Source: Lignipirellula cremea
GTDB lineage: Bacteria; Planctomycetota; Planctomycetia; Pirellulales; Pirellulaceae
Direction: 5' to 3'
DNA: 64,000 nt
NCBI RefSeq assembly: GCF_007751035.1
Contig: NZ_CP036433.1
Coordinates: 5,127,001 to 5,191,000 of the forward strand
Part shown: in pieces, positions 45,180-53,624 of the stretch
How positions within the stretch are numbered: the first letter of the stretch is position 1
Layout: every line of letters starts with the position of its first letter
Made by a program: the position numbers and the translations under genes
Notes under the pieces: model-generated
Database searches by the model: none
What the model saw: only the letters and a program-made list of their open reading frames with translations
What the model was told of the DNA's origin: nothing

Positions 45180-46046
45180 CTAGCTGATCAATTTCCAGGA
45201 CGGTTTCTCGGGCAGGAACGCATCAAATTCGTTGAGCAGCTTCTGCTGGTAATCACCGGCGAACTGGTCGTTGAGGAATTTGTCGATCCCTTCCTCGTAG
45301 AACCGCTGCCAGCTGGCTTCTTCTTCGCCCGGGTTAATGGGATAGAACAGGCACTGGTTGGCGGCGGCGGCCCGATAGTCGCCAGGGGCGTCGCCGATCA
45401 TCAACGTATGGTTCGGTTTGTATTTGGCGGCGTTGGCGAGCGTTTCTTTTTTGCTGCCCGACTCCTGACCGCAGATCGCTTCCACAAAGCCGTCGACGTT
45501 ATGCTCGGCCCATTCTGCCTTGAGGGCTTCGTTGGGGGTGGCGCTGCAAACGAGCATGTCGGCCTTGCCGGAGAGTTTTTCCAGGCATTTTCGCACATAC
45601 GGGAACGGCGGCACCCCTTCGACCATCTCCGCGACTGTTTCGTTAACTTTTTTGGACCAGGCCAGAGCGAGCTGAAGCTGCTCGTCGTTGGTCTCTTTGA
45701 CTTTGGCTTCCAGGGCCGGATTGCCCAGCTTGGTTTCGACCTGGATCCACTCGGCGAGGGACTGCGGGATTTCAATCGTGACGCCGCGGGCCGCCACTTC
45801 GGGGCGTTTCTGCAGCCACTCGAGCGCTTCGACCAGCGCCGGGAAGCGATTGATGCCGCGGCCTTTGGAGTACAGGTTTACAAATTCGGCCGCTTCGCGA
45901 ACGTATTTGCTGATCGCCTGCAGCTTGTAGAACTTGATGATGTTGGGGATGAAGCATTCTTTATGCTTGAGCTCCATGGTGTCGAAGACGCAGCCATCAG
46001 AGTCAATGCCGACAAGAAAATCGTGTTTGGGAGTAATTTCGTACAT
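45180..46046 (-). CDS. HAD-superfamily hydrolase
   Basis: 288 residues from the ATG at 46046 (MYEITPKHDFLVGIDSDGCV); the frame is open further upstream but without similarity and overlapping dapA. Motif I is GIDSDGCVFDTM with nucleophile Asp and acid Asp; motif II VCSATPNEAL; motif III lysine in GQESGSKKETL; motif IV MIGDAPGDYRAA. The helical insert after motif I (about residues 35-150) is a cap domain. Such proteins are phosphatases of small metabolites, and the substrate is not evident. It lies 47 bp downstream of dapA on the same strand. Confidence 0.88.
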   Translation of the reverse strand: MYEITPKHDFLVGIDSDGCVFDTMELKHKECFIPNIIKFYKLQAISKYVREAAEFVNLYSKGRGINRFPALVEALEWLQKRPEVAARGVTIEIPQSLAEWIQVETKLGNPALEAKVKETNDEQLQLALAWSKKVNETVAEMVEGVPPFPYVRKCLEKLSGKADMLVCSATPNEALKAEWAEHNVDGFVEAICGQESGSKKETLANAAKYKPNHTLMIGDAPGDYRAAAANQCLFYPINPGEEEASWQRFYEEGIDKFLNDQFAGDYQQKLLNEFDAFLPEKPSWKLIS

Positions 46047-46093
46047 GGGCCAGGCGTTAAATGAAGGAAGGCGGCGAGCACGCCCCGGGGGTG

Positions 46094-46981
46094 CTATTTC
46101 AAACCGTAGTTGGACAGTGTTTTCTGCAGCAACGCCTCGTCCTTGGCATTGAGCGGCGTCATTGGCAGACGCATTTCGCCCGTATCGCGGCCGAGCAGTT
46201 TCATCGCAATTTTGACAGGGATCGGATTGGTCGACAGGCCGAGCATATCCCGGCACAGCGGGAACAGCTTATGGTGCCATTTCTGGGCCGTCGCCAGATC
46301 GCCGGCGATAAACGCCTGAACCAGGGCGATCATATCTTGCGGAACGATGTTGCCTACTACCGAGATGACGCCTTCGGCGCCGATCGACATCAGGGGCAGT
46401 GTCAGGCTATCGTCGCCGCTGAGGACGGTCAGATCGGTCATGCCCAGAATCTGCGACGCCTGGTCGAGCGAGCCGGTGGCTTCTTTCACCAGGGTGATGT
46501 TGGGAATTTCCGCCAGGCGGGCGATCGTTTCCGGCTCGATGTTCTTGGCCGACCGGCCAGGAATGTTGTAGACGCAGATCGGGATTTCAACGGCCTCGGC
46601 GACTGTCAGGTAGTGCTGATAGAAGCCTTCCTGGGTCGGTTTGTTGTAGTACGGAGCAACCAGCAGGGCGGCGTCGGCGCCTGCTTTTTCCGCCCAGCGT
46701 GTCAAACGCAGTGCTTCGGCGGTGCTGTTGGATCCGGCGCCTGCCATAACTTTGATGCGGCCGGCGACCGTTTGCACCACTTCGGAGATGACTTCTTCGT
46801 GTTCGTCGTGGGTCAATGTCGGAGATTCGCCGGTGGTTCCGACCGGAACCAGGCAGGTTGTCCCTGCGGCGATTTGAAACTCGACTTGTTCGCGCAACCT
46901 GGCGCGATCGACCGCACCGTCTTTAAACGGCGTGACCATCGCCACCGACAGGCCAGCGAATGCGGAACCTTTACGCGTCAT
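46094..46981 (-). CDS. dapA: 4-hydroxy-tetrahydrodipicolinate synthase
   Basis: 295 residues from ATG 46981 ([19 protein letters not shown]); an open extension to 47113 is unlike the family. DapA condenses pyruvate with aspartate semialdehyde in lysine/diaminopimelate synthesis. [14 protein letters not shown] is the pyruvate-carboxylate loop, [12 protein letters not shown] holds the catalytic Tyr, and Lys166 in LVKEATGS forms the Schiff base. [11 protein letters not shown] is the conserved late loop. No other dap gene is adjacent; a HAD hydrolase follows. Confidence 0.97.
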   Translation of the reverse strand: MTRKGSAFAGLSVAMVTPFKDGAVDRARLREQVEFQIAAGTTCLVPVGTTGESPTLTHDEHEEVISEVVQTVAGRIKVMAGAGSNSTAEALRLTRWAEKAGADAALLVAPYYNKPTQEGFYQHYLTVAEAVEIPICVYNIPGRSAKNIEPETIARLAEIPNITLVKEATGSLDQASQILGMTDLTVLSGDDSLTLPLMSIGAEGVISVVGNIVPQDMIALVQAFIAGDLATAQKWHHKLFPLCRDMLGLSTNPIPVKIAMKLLGRDTGEMRLPMTPLNAKDEALLQKTLSNYGLK

Positions 46982-47271
46982 GATTTCGTGAAACCAAAAA
47001 GCACAAAACAAGCTCGAACCAAAGATTGGCCCGATGAAACCGCCCCAATCATACTGGACCCTCGCGGGAAAGAAAAAGGGGTAGCCGACTGCGTAACCAG
47101 GCTCGCCCGCCACAGTTTCCCTGTCGCAAGCGCGCCACGTACGACGGGAACTCGCCAGGTGCGGTGGATTCGTTCGCCTGAATCGGTTTTAATCTAACCG
47201 AGTCACCGTTAACGCCCGATTAAGGCTGAGGATTCGCCCCTTCTTTTTTTGGAACGCTGCAGGGAACGCCC

Positions 47272-48717
47272 ATGAAACCGTCACTGCCGCCGGCCCAATC
47301 ATCGCATGCTTTTTCGAATTGGTCCGCCCGCACCCGTGAAGGGCTCACGGTTTGCCACCGGCGAGGCATGCTGAAAGCAAGCATGGCCGGGCTGGCGGGT
47401 TTGACGCTCCCCGAACTACTCCGGCGCCGGGCGTCGGCCGCGGAACCGGCGCATGGCGGCAAAAGCCTGATCCTGCTCTGGATGGCGGGCGGTCCCAGTC
47501 ACCTGGATATGTGGGACCCCAAACCGGGGCGGCCGGTCGAGAACCGCGGCCCGTTCGACACCATCTCGACAAAACTGCCCGGAGTGGCGATCTGCGAACA
47601 CCTGCCGCTGCAGGCGGCCATGATGGACCAGTGCACGCTGATTCGCAGTGTCGACTGTCGTCACAGCAACCACCAGCCAAACGTCGTGATGCAAACGGGC
47701 CATCTGGAAGCGGCCCCGCGCACCAATCCCCAGGCCAGGCTGATCCCGTCGATCGGTTCGATCGTGGCGAAGTTCCACGGCGCCAATCATCCGTCGATGC
47801 CGCCGTATGCGGCCTTTATGAAGCATGACTCGCACCTGGGGTTTGCTGGGATGCTGGGCAAACGCTACGACCCGTTCATTGCCGACAAGGCGGTCGACCT
47901 GCCGGTCTACACCGATGTGGGCGTCGATACGGGCCGCACCACGGGGCCGGGCGTGCTGGCCGGTCCGGCGGATCTGGGACCCTTGCGCTTGGCCCAGCGG
48001 CAATCATTACGCCGCCAGTTCGATCGCCTGCGACACGATCTGGATCTGAACGGATCCATGGAAGCGCTCGATCACTACGAACGCCAGGCGATCGAGCTGG
48101 TGACGGGCGGCCGGGCGCAGCAGGCGTTCAATCTGAAAAACGAATCGCCAGCGGTGCGCGAGCGTTACGGGAAACATTTATGGAGCCAGCAGGCGTTGCT
48201 GGGCCGGCGGCTGGTGCAGGCCGGTTGTCCGTTTGTCACGCTGGATTTGAGCCATCACCGGGCTTCCGGCACCTGGGATACGCACGGCGATTTCACTGTT
48301 TATGGGGGCATTGAAAAAGGCCTGCGTCCGCTGCTGCCAGTGTTTGACCATATGTTTACCACGCTCGTCAGCGACCTGGAGCAGCAAGGGATGCTGGACG
48401 ATACGCTGGTGATTGCGATGGGCGAGTTCGGCCGCACGCCGCAGATCGGCACGCAAAATTCGTCCGACGGGCGGAACCACTGGCCGGTGGTCATGTCGAT
48501 GCTAATGGCCGGCGGCGGGCTGCGTCATGGACAGTTGATTGGCGCCAGCGACAGCGACGGCGGGCAGATTGCAGAGCGGCCAGTGACCCCGGGTGATCTG
48601 GCGGCGACAATTTATCGATACTTTAATATTCCTCTCGACGCTACTTATCTGGATTCACGCGGGCGACCCCACTACATCGTACAAAACGGCGGGCAGCCAA
48701 TTGCCGAGCTGTTTTAG
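47272..48717 (+). CDS. DUF1501 (sulfatase/alkaline phosphatase-like) exported protein
   Basis: 481 residues; AGGGA 6-7 bp before the ATG. The N-terminus carries the CHRRGMLKASMAGLAGLTLP export signal usual for DUF1501 proteins (Tat-like twin Arg). LILLWMAGGPSHLDMWDPKP, RHSNHQPNVVMQTG, GTWDTHGDF, VIAMGEFGRTPQIG and GRNHWPVVMSMLMAGGGLRH mark the alkaline-phosphatase-like metal site. These proteins are usually paired with DUF1549/DUF1553 cytochrome-like proteins in Planctomycetes; no such partner lies next to this one. Substrate unknown. Confidence 0.93.
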   Translation: MKPSLPPAQSSHAFSNWSARTREGLTVCHRRGMLKASMAGLAGLTLPELLRRRASAAEPAHGGKSLILLWMAGGPSHLDMWDPKPGRPVENRGPFDTISTKLPGVAICEHLPLQAAMMDQCTLIRSVDCRHSNHQPNVVMQTGHLEAAPRTNPQARLIPSIGSIVAKFHGANHPSMPPYAAFMKHDSHLGFAGMLGKRYDPFIADKAVDLPVYTDVGVDTGRTTGPGVLAGPADLGPLRLAQRQSLRRQFDRLRHDLDLNGSMEALDHYERQAIELVTGGRAQQAFNLKNESPAVRERYGKHLWSQQALLGRRLVQAGCPFVTLDLSHHRASGTWDTHGDFTVYGGIEKGLRPLLPVFDHMFTTLVSDLEQQGMLDDTLVIAMGEFGRTPQIGTQNSSDGRNHWPVVMSMLMAGGGLRHGQLIGASDSDGGQIAERPVTPGDLAATIYRYFNIPLDATYLDSRGRPHYIVQNGGQPIAELF

Positions 48718-48979
48718 GGATTTTCGCCAGGCTCTTCCCTCACCTCTTTGGCGACATCGACCGATAAGAAAAACTTTCGGCCAGGCCTGGTTCGGCTACT
48801 GCAGCGGACCGGCCTTTACTCGATTGGTAAATCGGGGCAAAATTGAATCGTCGTTTGGCGGTCGACAGTTTTGGAATTGCGTCGATTGATTTTGCGATGG
48901 CCTGGAGGTCGTCGTAATGCTTGCCTGGCGACACCAACGCGGCGAGCGTTCGTAAAAGAGGTAATCAGGGAGAACCCGC

Positions 48980-51208
48980 ATGCGTACGAGCGTATCTTTG
49001 GCAAGCGTGCGCGCGTTGATGGAAGGACGTCACGGAGATCCGGGCTCGGTTCTAGGGCCGCATGAGATCGACTGCGGCGATGGCAAAGCCATGGCGGTTC
49101 GCGCCTTTTTTCCCGAAACGCAGCAAGCCTGGATCCTGGATGCTCCCTCGGATCCGCCACGAGCCATGCGGAAGATCCATCCGGCTGGCCTGTACGAAGC
49201 GATTTGTCCGATACCTGCCGTTGCCCGCCGTCCCCACTACCAACTACGCGTCGCCGGCCCCGGGGGCGAAGTGAAAACTATGCACGATCCTTACGCCTTT
49301 GAACCTTACCTGTCGGACTTCGACCTTTACCTGTTTGGTGAAGGTTCGATGCTCAAAGCCTACGAAAAATTCGGCGCCCAGATGCGTACGGTCGACGATA
49401 CGACCGGCGTGAACTTCGCTGTCTGGGCGCCCAATGCCCGCAGCGTCAGCGTGATTGGCGACTTCAACGACTGGGACGCCCGCCGTCACCCGATGCGCAA
49501 GCTCATCCCCAGCGGCGTGTGGGAGCTGTTCGTCCCCGAGCTGGAAGCCGGCGCCCATTACAAGTACCGGGTGACGACCGAACACGGCGAAGCGGTCGAC
49601 AAGTCCGACCCGTACGGCTTTGCCGCCGAACTGCCGCCCCGCACAGCGTCGATCGTGCGCGACCTGTCCCAGTACCAATGGGGCGATCAGGACTGGGTCG
49701 AAAAGCGGAAAAAGACCAATCAGCTGTCGCAGCCAATCTCGATCTATGAAGTACACCTGGGCAGCTGGCGAAAGCAGGAAGGGAAAACCAACGGCTGGAT
49801 CGACTACCGCGACCTGGCCCGTCGCCTGGTCCGCTACTGCACGCAGATGGGCTATACGCACATTGAACTACTGCCGGTCAGCGAGCATCCGTACTCCGGC
49901 AGCTGGGGCTATCAGACGGTCGGGTATTTCGCTCCCACCAGTCGACATGGTTCACCGGAAGACTTCATGTATTTTGTCGACCACTGCCATCAGAACGGCA
50001 TTGGCGTGCTGGTCGACTGGGTGCCCGCGCACTTCCCCCGCGACGGTCATGGCTTGCGTCGTTTTGACGGCAGCCCGCTGTTCGAACATGCGGACCCGCG
50101 CCAGGGCGAGCATCCTGACTGGGGCACCATGATCTTCAATTATGGTCGAGCCGAAGTCCGCACCTTTTTGATCTCCAACGCGCTGTTCTGGCTGGACAAG
50201 TACCACATCGACGGCCTGCGCGTCGATGCGGTCGCCTCCATGTTGTACCTGGATTACAGCCGCGAACAGGGAGAGTGGATCCCCAACCAGTACGGCGGCC
50301 GCGAGAATATCGAGGCGATCGACCTGCTCCGCAAAGTCAACGAACACACCCATCGTGAATTCCCCGGAGTGCTGATGGTGGCCGAGGAATCCACGGCCTG
50401 GGGCGGCGTTTCGCGACCGACCTCCATCGGCGGCCTGGGCTTCACCTTCAAGTGGAATATGGGCTGGATGAACGACTCCTTGCGCTACATGCACGAGGAT
50501 CCGATCAATCGCCGGCATCACCACAACGAACTTACGTTCAGCATGATTTACGCCTTTACGGAAAACTTCATGCTGCCGCTCTCGCACGATGAAGTCGTGC
50601 ACGGCAAAGGCTCCCTGCTGGATCAAATGCCGGGGGATCTGTGGCAGAAATTCGCCAATCTGCGTTTGATGTATTCCTACATGTGGACCCATCCCGGCAA
50701 AAAACTGCTGTTCATGGGCGGCGAATTCGGCCAGTGGACCGAGTGGAACGCCGACACCGAACTGCAGTGGGATCTGCTGGAATGGGGCACCCACGGCGGA
50801 CTCAAGCAGATGGTCGCCGACCTGAACGCCATGTACCGCCGCGAACCGGCCCTGTACGAAGTCGACTTTGAAGAAGCCGGATTTGAATGGGTCGACTGCA
50901 TGTCGGCCGACGAGAGCATTCTGGCTTATCTGCGGAAGGCCAAAGATCCCAGTGACTTTGTCCTGGTTTGCGCCAACTTTACCCCGGTGGTGCGTCCCCA
51001 GCGAAAGATCGGCGTGCCCGGCCCCGGCCTGTACCGCGAGATTTTCAACAGCGATTCCAAGTTTTACGACGGAACCGATGTCGGCAACGGGATGCCGCAG
51101 GAAGCAAAACAGGAGGAAGCCCAGGGACGTCCCTGGTCGATCACCGTCAACTTCCCACCGCTGGGCGTGTGTGTCTTCAAGCCGGAACCGAAAGCCAAAC
51201 TCAGCTAG
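48980..51208 (+). CDS. glgB: 1,4-alpha-glucan branching enzyme
   Basis: 742 residues, full length with both N-terminal domains. GlgB makes alpha-1,6 branches in glycogen. The N-terminal N1 region (to about 110) and the CBM48 domain ([20 protein letters not shown]) precede the GH13 barrel. Active-site motifs: [15 protein letters not shown] with nucleophile Asp416, [10 protein letters not shown] with acid Glu469 (spacing 53 as in Escherichia coli GlgB) and [23 protein letters not shown] has Ala in place of the usual Gly. AGGGAG lies upstream of the ATG. glgA/glgC/glgP are not in the window. Confidence 0.97.
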   Translation: MRTSVSLASVRALMEGRHGDPGSVLGPHEIDCGDGKAMAVRAFFPETQQAWILDAPSDPPRAMRKIHPAGLYEAICPIPAVARRPHYQLRVAGPGGEVKTMHDPYAFEPYLSDFDLYLFGEGSMLKAYEKFGAQMRTVDDTTGVNFAVWAPNARSVSVIGDFNDWDARRHPMRKLIPSGVWELFVPELEAGAHYKYRVTTEHGEAVDKSDPYGFAAELPPRTASIVRDLSQYQWGDQDWVEKRKKTNQLSQPISIYEVHLGSWRKQEGKTNGWIDYRDLARRLVRYCTQMGYTHIELLPVSEHPYSGSWGYQTVGYFAPTSRHGSPEDFMYFVDHCHQNGIGVLVDWVPAHFPRDGHGLRRFDGSPLFEHADPRQGEHPDWGTMIFNYGRAEVRTFLISNALFWLDKYHIDGLRVDAVASMLYLDYSREQGEWIPNQYGGRENIEAIDLLRKVNEHTHREFPGVLMVAEESTAWGGVSRPTSIGGLGFTFKWNMGWMNDSLRYMHEDPINRRHHHNELTFSMIYAFTENFMLPLSHDEVVHGKGSLLDQMPGDLWQKFANLRLMYSYMWTHPGKKLLFMGGEFGQWTEWNADTELQWDLLEWGTHGGLKQMVADLNAMYRREPALYEVDFEEAGFEWVDCMSADESILAYLRKAKDPSDFVLVCANFTPVVRPQRKIGVPGPGLYREIFNSDSKFYDGTDVGNGMPQEAKQEEAQGRPWSITVNFPPLGVCVFKPEPKAKLS

Positions 51209-51234
51209 CAAGCTTAGGCAGTTCCCCCGTCTCC

Positions 51235-51257
51235 GCCGGGACGCAGCAGCGTCCGGC
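51235..51257. terminator. GC-rich hairpin between convergent glgB and ketosynthase-like genes
   Basis: GCCGGGACGC (51235-51244) pairs with GCGTCCGGC (51249-51257), with one bulged G and a 4-nt loop. No T-tract on either side, so termination is uncertain. Confidence 0.3.
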
Positions 51258-51341
51258 AAGGAACAGGCATCGCCTGAATCGCGTGAGCGGGTCGCCTGCG
51301 GAAGCCTGCCCGCGGGCGGCAATCGTCAACACCGCGGGCGA

Positions 51342-52598
51342 TCAGGTGGCGGTGAGAATCACCGCGGTCGCCTGGCCGGTGTACGTTTGATTGAGAGCGA
51401 TCACCGCGCCCTGGGGATTCTTTTTGAGCTCGCCTGCGATCACCTTCACGGGGCAGGCCGGGTCTGGCGTTTCGTAATTGAGGGTGAACGGCGCTACGCC
51501 ATGGGCCAGGCCCAGCAGGCTGACAGCCATTTCCACCGCACCGCCGCCGGCGCCTAGATTGCCAAAGAAGCTTTTCGGAGCGGTTACGGGAGTATCGCCC
51601 AGCACATCGTGAATGGCCTGGGCTTCTACCAGATCTTCGTTGACGGTGCTGAGCCCGTGCGCGTTGACGTAGCCGATGTCGGACGCTTTCAGGCCGGCGT
51701 CTTCCAGGGCCAGGGCGATCGAACGCCGGATCGCTCCGCCAGCGGGTTCGCCGCCGGTTTGCTGGGTGCGGGCGAAGCCTTTGACTTGTGCGAGGATGTT
51801 GGCGCCGCGGTTCAGAGCGTGGTCGCGACTTTCCAGCACGATGGAGGCGGCGCCTTCGCCGATCACCATGCCGTCGCGATTGGCGTCAAAAGGGCGGCAA
51901 GCGCCGGTCGGGTCGTAGATACGATGCGACAGGTTCGCCATGCCTCGATACACCATCGGCGTGGGATTGGTCCGCTCGCCCGATCCACCGGCGATCATCA
52001 CATCGGCCCGACCGCGTTCAATAATGGCGGAGCACTCAATCAGCGCCAGCGAGCCGGAGACTTCGCTCAGCGTAATGGTGTTGCACGGGCCGCGGGCGTC
52101 GAACGCAATGCCGACGTGGCAGGCTGTCATGTTGGGCAGGTGTTTGAGCATCCATAGCGGATACAGGTCGCGCATGGCCGATTTGGCCCAGCGATCAAAG
52201 TGGAACTCACCGTCTTCCAGGCAATGGCGGTAGGTGTCTTCGAACTCTTCCAGCTCGCAGTAATACAGTTCGCCGCCAAAGACCACGCCCAGGCGATCGG
52301 GGTCGACGCCGCCTTTTTCAATCCCTGCGTCTTCCATTGCCAGGAATGCCGAGGAGTAGCCAAACTGGATCGGACGGCACATGACCTTGATCGCTTTTCG
52401 CGGCTTGACGTACTGCTTGCCGTCGAAGTCCTGGATCAGGCCGCCGATATCAAAGGCCCAGTCGCGACCGGGGAACATGCCGCGGCGGACAATGCCGCTG
52501 CGGCCTTCAGCCAAAGATTGCCAGAACGCCTGCTTGCCGATGCCAATCGGCGAAACCATCCCAACACCGGTGACTACCACTTCTCGCTTTTGCACCAT
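51342..52598 (-). CDS. Beta-ketoacyl synthase-family protein lacking the catalytic Cys
   Basis: 418 residues from ATG 52598 (MVQKREVVVTGVGMVSPIG), full KAS I/II length with thiolase fold. In the segment aligned to the FabF GPxxxIxTAC site it reads RGPCNTITLSEVSGSLA, so the nucleophilic Cys is replaced by Glu179. The first active-site His is kept (His314 in NAHGLST) but the second is Asn347 (FFGNLGAGGGA). Cys and one His loss means ordinary condensation is unlikely; the pattern recalls chain-length-factor or decarboxylating KS-Q proteins, in which Cys is replaced, usually by Gln. No ACP or partner KS gene is adjacent. Convergent with glgB. Confidence 0.9.
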   Translation of the reverse strand: MVQKREVVVTGVGMVSPIGIGKQAFWQSLAEGRSGIVRRGMFPGRDWAFDIGGLIQDFDGKQYVKPRKAIKVMCRPIQFGYSSAFLAMEDAGIEKGGVDPDRLGVVFGGELYYCELEEFEDTYRHCLEDGEFHFDRWAKSAMRDLYPLWMLKHLPNMTACHVGIAFDARGPCNTITLSEVSGSLALIECSAIIERGRADVMIAGGSGERTNPTPMVYRGMANLSHRIYDPTGACRPFDANRDGMVIGEGAASIVLESRDHALNRGANILAQVKGFARTQQTGGEPAGGAIRRSIALALEDAGLKASDIGYVNAHGLSTVNEDLVEAQAIHDVLGDTPVTAPKSFFGNLGAGGGAVEMAVSLLGLAHGVAPFTLNYETPDPACPVKVIAGELKKNPQGAVIALNQTYTGQATAVILTAT

Positions 52599-52971
52599 TA
52601 CCGCCGCACCGGGGAAAGGATTCTGCAGGCAATCTTTCAAGGACTTGCCGGATGGATCGCCCGAACCGGACTCAAAAAGCCACCCATTCAGAAGCGAAAG
52701 AATCGGAAAATCAGGCCCATATCGGGGAACCGTACCGCTGGTCGGGCAGAGCCAGCAATGCGTCTGTAGGGAAACTAGCCCGCCATTTTGACAAATTCAA
52801 GCGAGCTTACCTAGTACACCTGCGATCGGTGGTGTTCTCAGGAGAGATTAACGATTATTGGGATTTCCGGAAATATCGGGTTGTTCACAACTTCTCCTGC
52901 CCGGCGAGAGCATCCCCCAGGCGGTTATCGTCGGCGGGAAACGTGCAACGGCTAGTCGGGACCATCGACTC
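52599..52971. other. Non-coding stretch upstream of the ketosynthase-like gene
   Basis: Nothing recognisable. Frames crossing it are unconserved, and one runs through the terminator at 52972-53033, which argues against coding. Confidence 0.55.
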
Positions 52972-53033
52972 AAAAAAAGCCCGACGCGCAAACAAGGGAG
53001 AACAGAAACGCTCCCTTACTCGCGCGTCGGGCT
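52972..53033 (-). terminator. Strong two-level Rho-independent terminator
   Basis: Perfect 12-bp outer stem AGCCCGACGCGC (52978-52989) with GCGCGTCGGGCT (53022-53033), and inside it a perfect 7-bp stem AAGGGAG/CTCCCTT. On the minus strand it is followed by a run of seven T (52978-52972). It lies 62 bp after the stop of the 52-residue lysine-rich gene. Confidence 0.85.
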
Positions 53034-53095
53034 GGTGAGCGTCGCAGGCCGGGCGCTGTACGCCAAACGAGCCGGCGGGCAGAAAGACCTGGAGA

Positions 53096-53254
53096 CTAGC
53101 TCTTTTTTCCCGTCTTTTTCTTTGCGGCAGCTTTCTTTGCTTTTGCTTTGGGTTTGGCGGTCGACTTGGCTTTGGTGTTTTCTTCCGGCTTTGCGAACGC
53201 CAGATCCCAACCGTCCGCGTATTCCTTGCTGGTTCCTACGCGCGTAATAGTCAC
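53096..53254 (-). CDS. Small lysine-rich protein
   Basis: 52 residues with a GTG start at 53254; GAGGA sits about 9 bp upstream. The first 20 residues (VTITRVGTSKEYADGWDLAF) form a distinct hydrophilic head; residues 21-52 are almost only Lys, Ala, Pro, Thr and Ser (TAKPKAKAKKAAAKKKTGKK), like histone H1-type tails. A strong terminator follows, supporting a separately transcribed gene. Lys-Ala tails of this kind bind nucleic acids; role otherwise unknown. I believe similar short proteins occur in other planctomycetes, from memory only. Confidence 0.72.
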   Translation of the reverse strand: MTITRVGTSKEYADGWDLAFAKPEENTKAKSTAKPKAKAKKAAAKKKTGKKS

Positions 53255-53624
53255 AGTTTTGCTTCCTCGTAGATCAATTAGGGATGACTTCAGCCAGGGC
53301 CCTCCGTCGGGTCAACAAGCTGTATATTTTGTGTGGTACAAAAAACCGTCGCTTCGGTCAAGGAGCAGCACGCCAAATGACGGCCGCCGCCCAGACACGG
53401 ATCGAGCCGATTTGACGCGGCGAATCGAAGTACGACCAGCGGAGATGATCGCTTTACTGCGCCTCCATCGTCTTCAAACCCATGGCATCGCTCCCGGCAG
53501 CGCGACGCAGACCTCTCTGACGGTCGTCCGGGGTTTTTGCTGGACATTCTGCTTCGAATTGTCAAACTGATGGCGGAGTCGGACCCCACGCTCTTCAGGC
53601 CACCCGATCGCAGGAACCCTTCGC
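53255..53624. other. 370-bp divergent region
   Basis: Separates the lysine-rich gene (minus) from the large beta-propeller gene (plus). An A/T-rich patch around 53319-53347 may be part of a promoter. No gene recognised. Confidence 0.5.

Noticed and set aside
46982-47113. N-terminal extension of dapA
   Set aside because: Adds 44 residues with no DapA similarity; DapA normally starts just before the conserved [10 protein letters not shown] segment.
52652-53038. 128-codon plus-strand frame near 52.8 kb
   Set aside because: Unconserved and runs through the strong minus-strand terminator; its Lys/Arg-rich end comes from the hairpin sequence.
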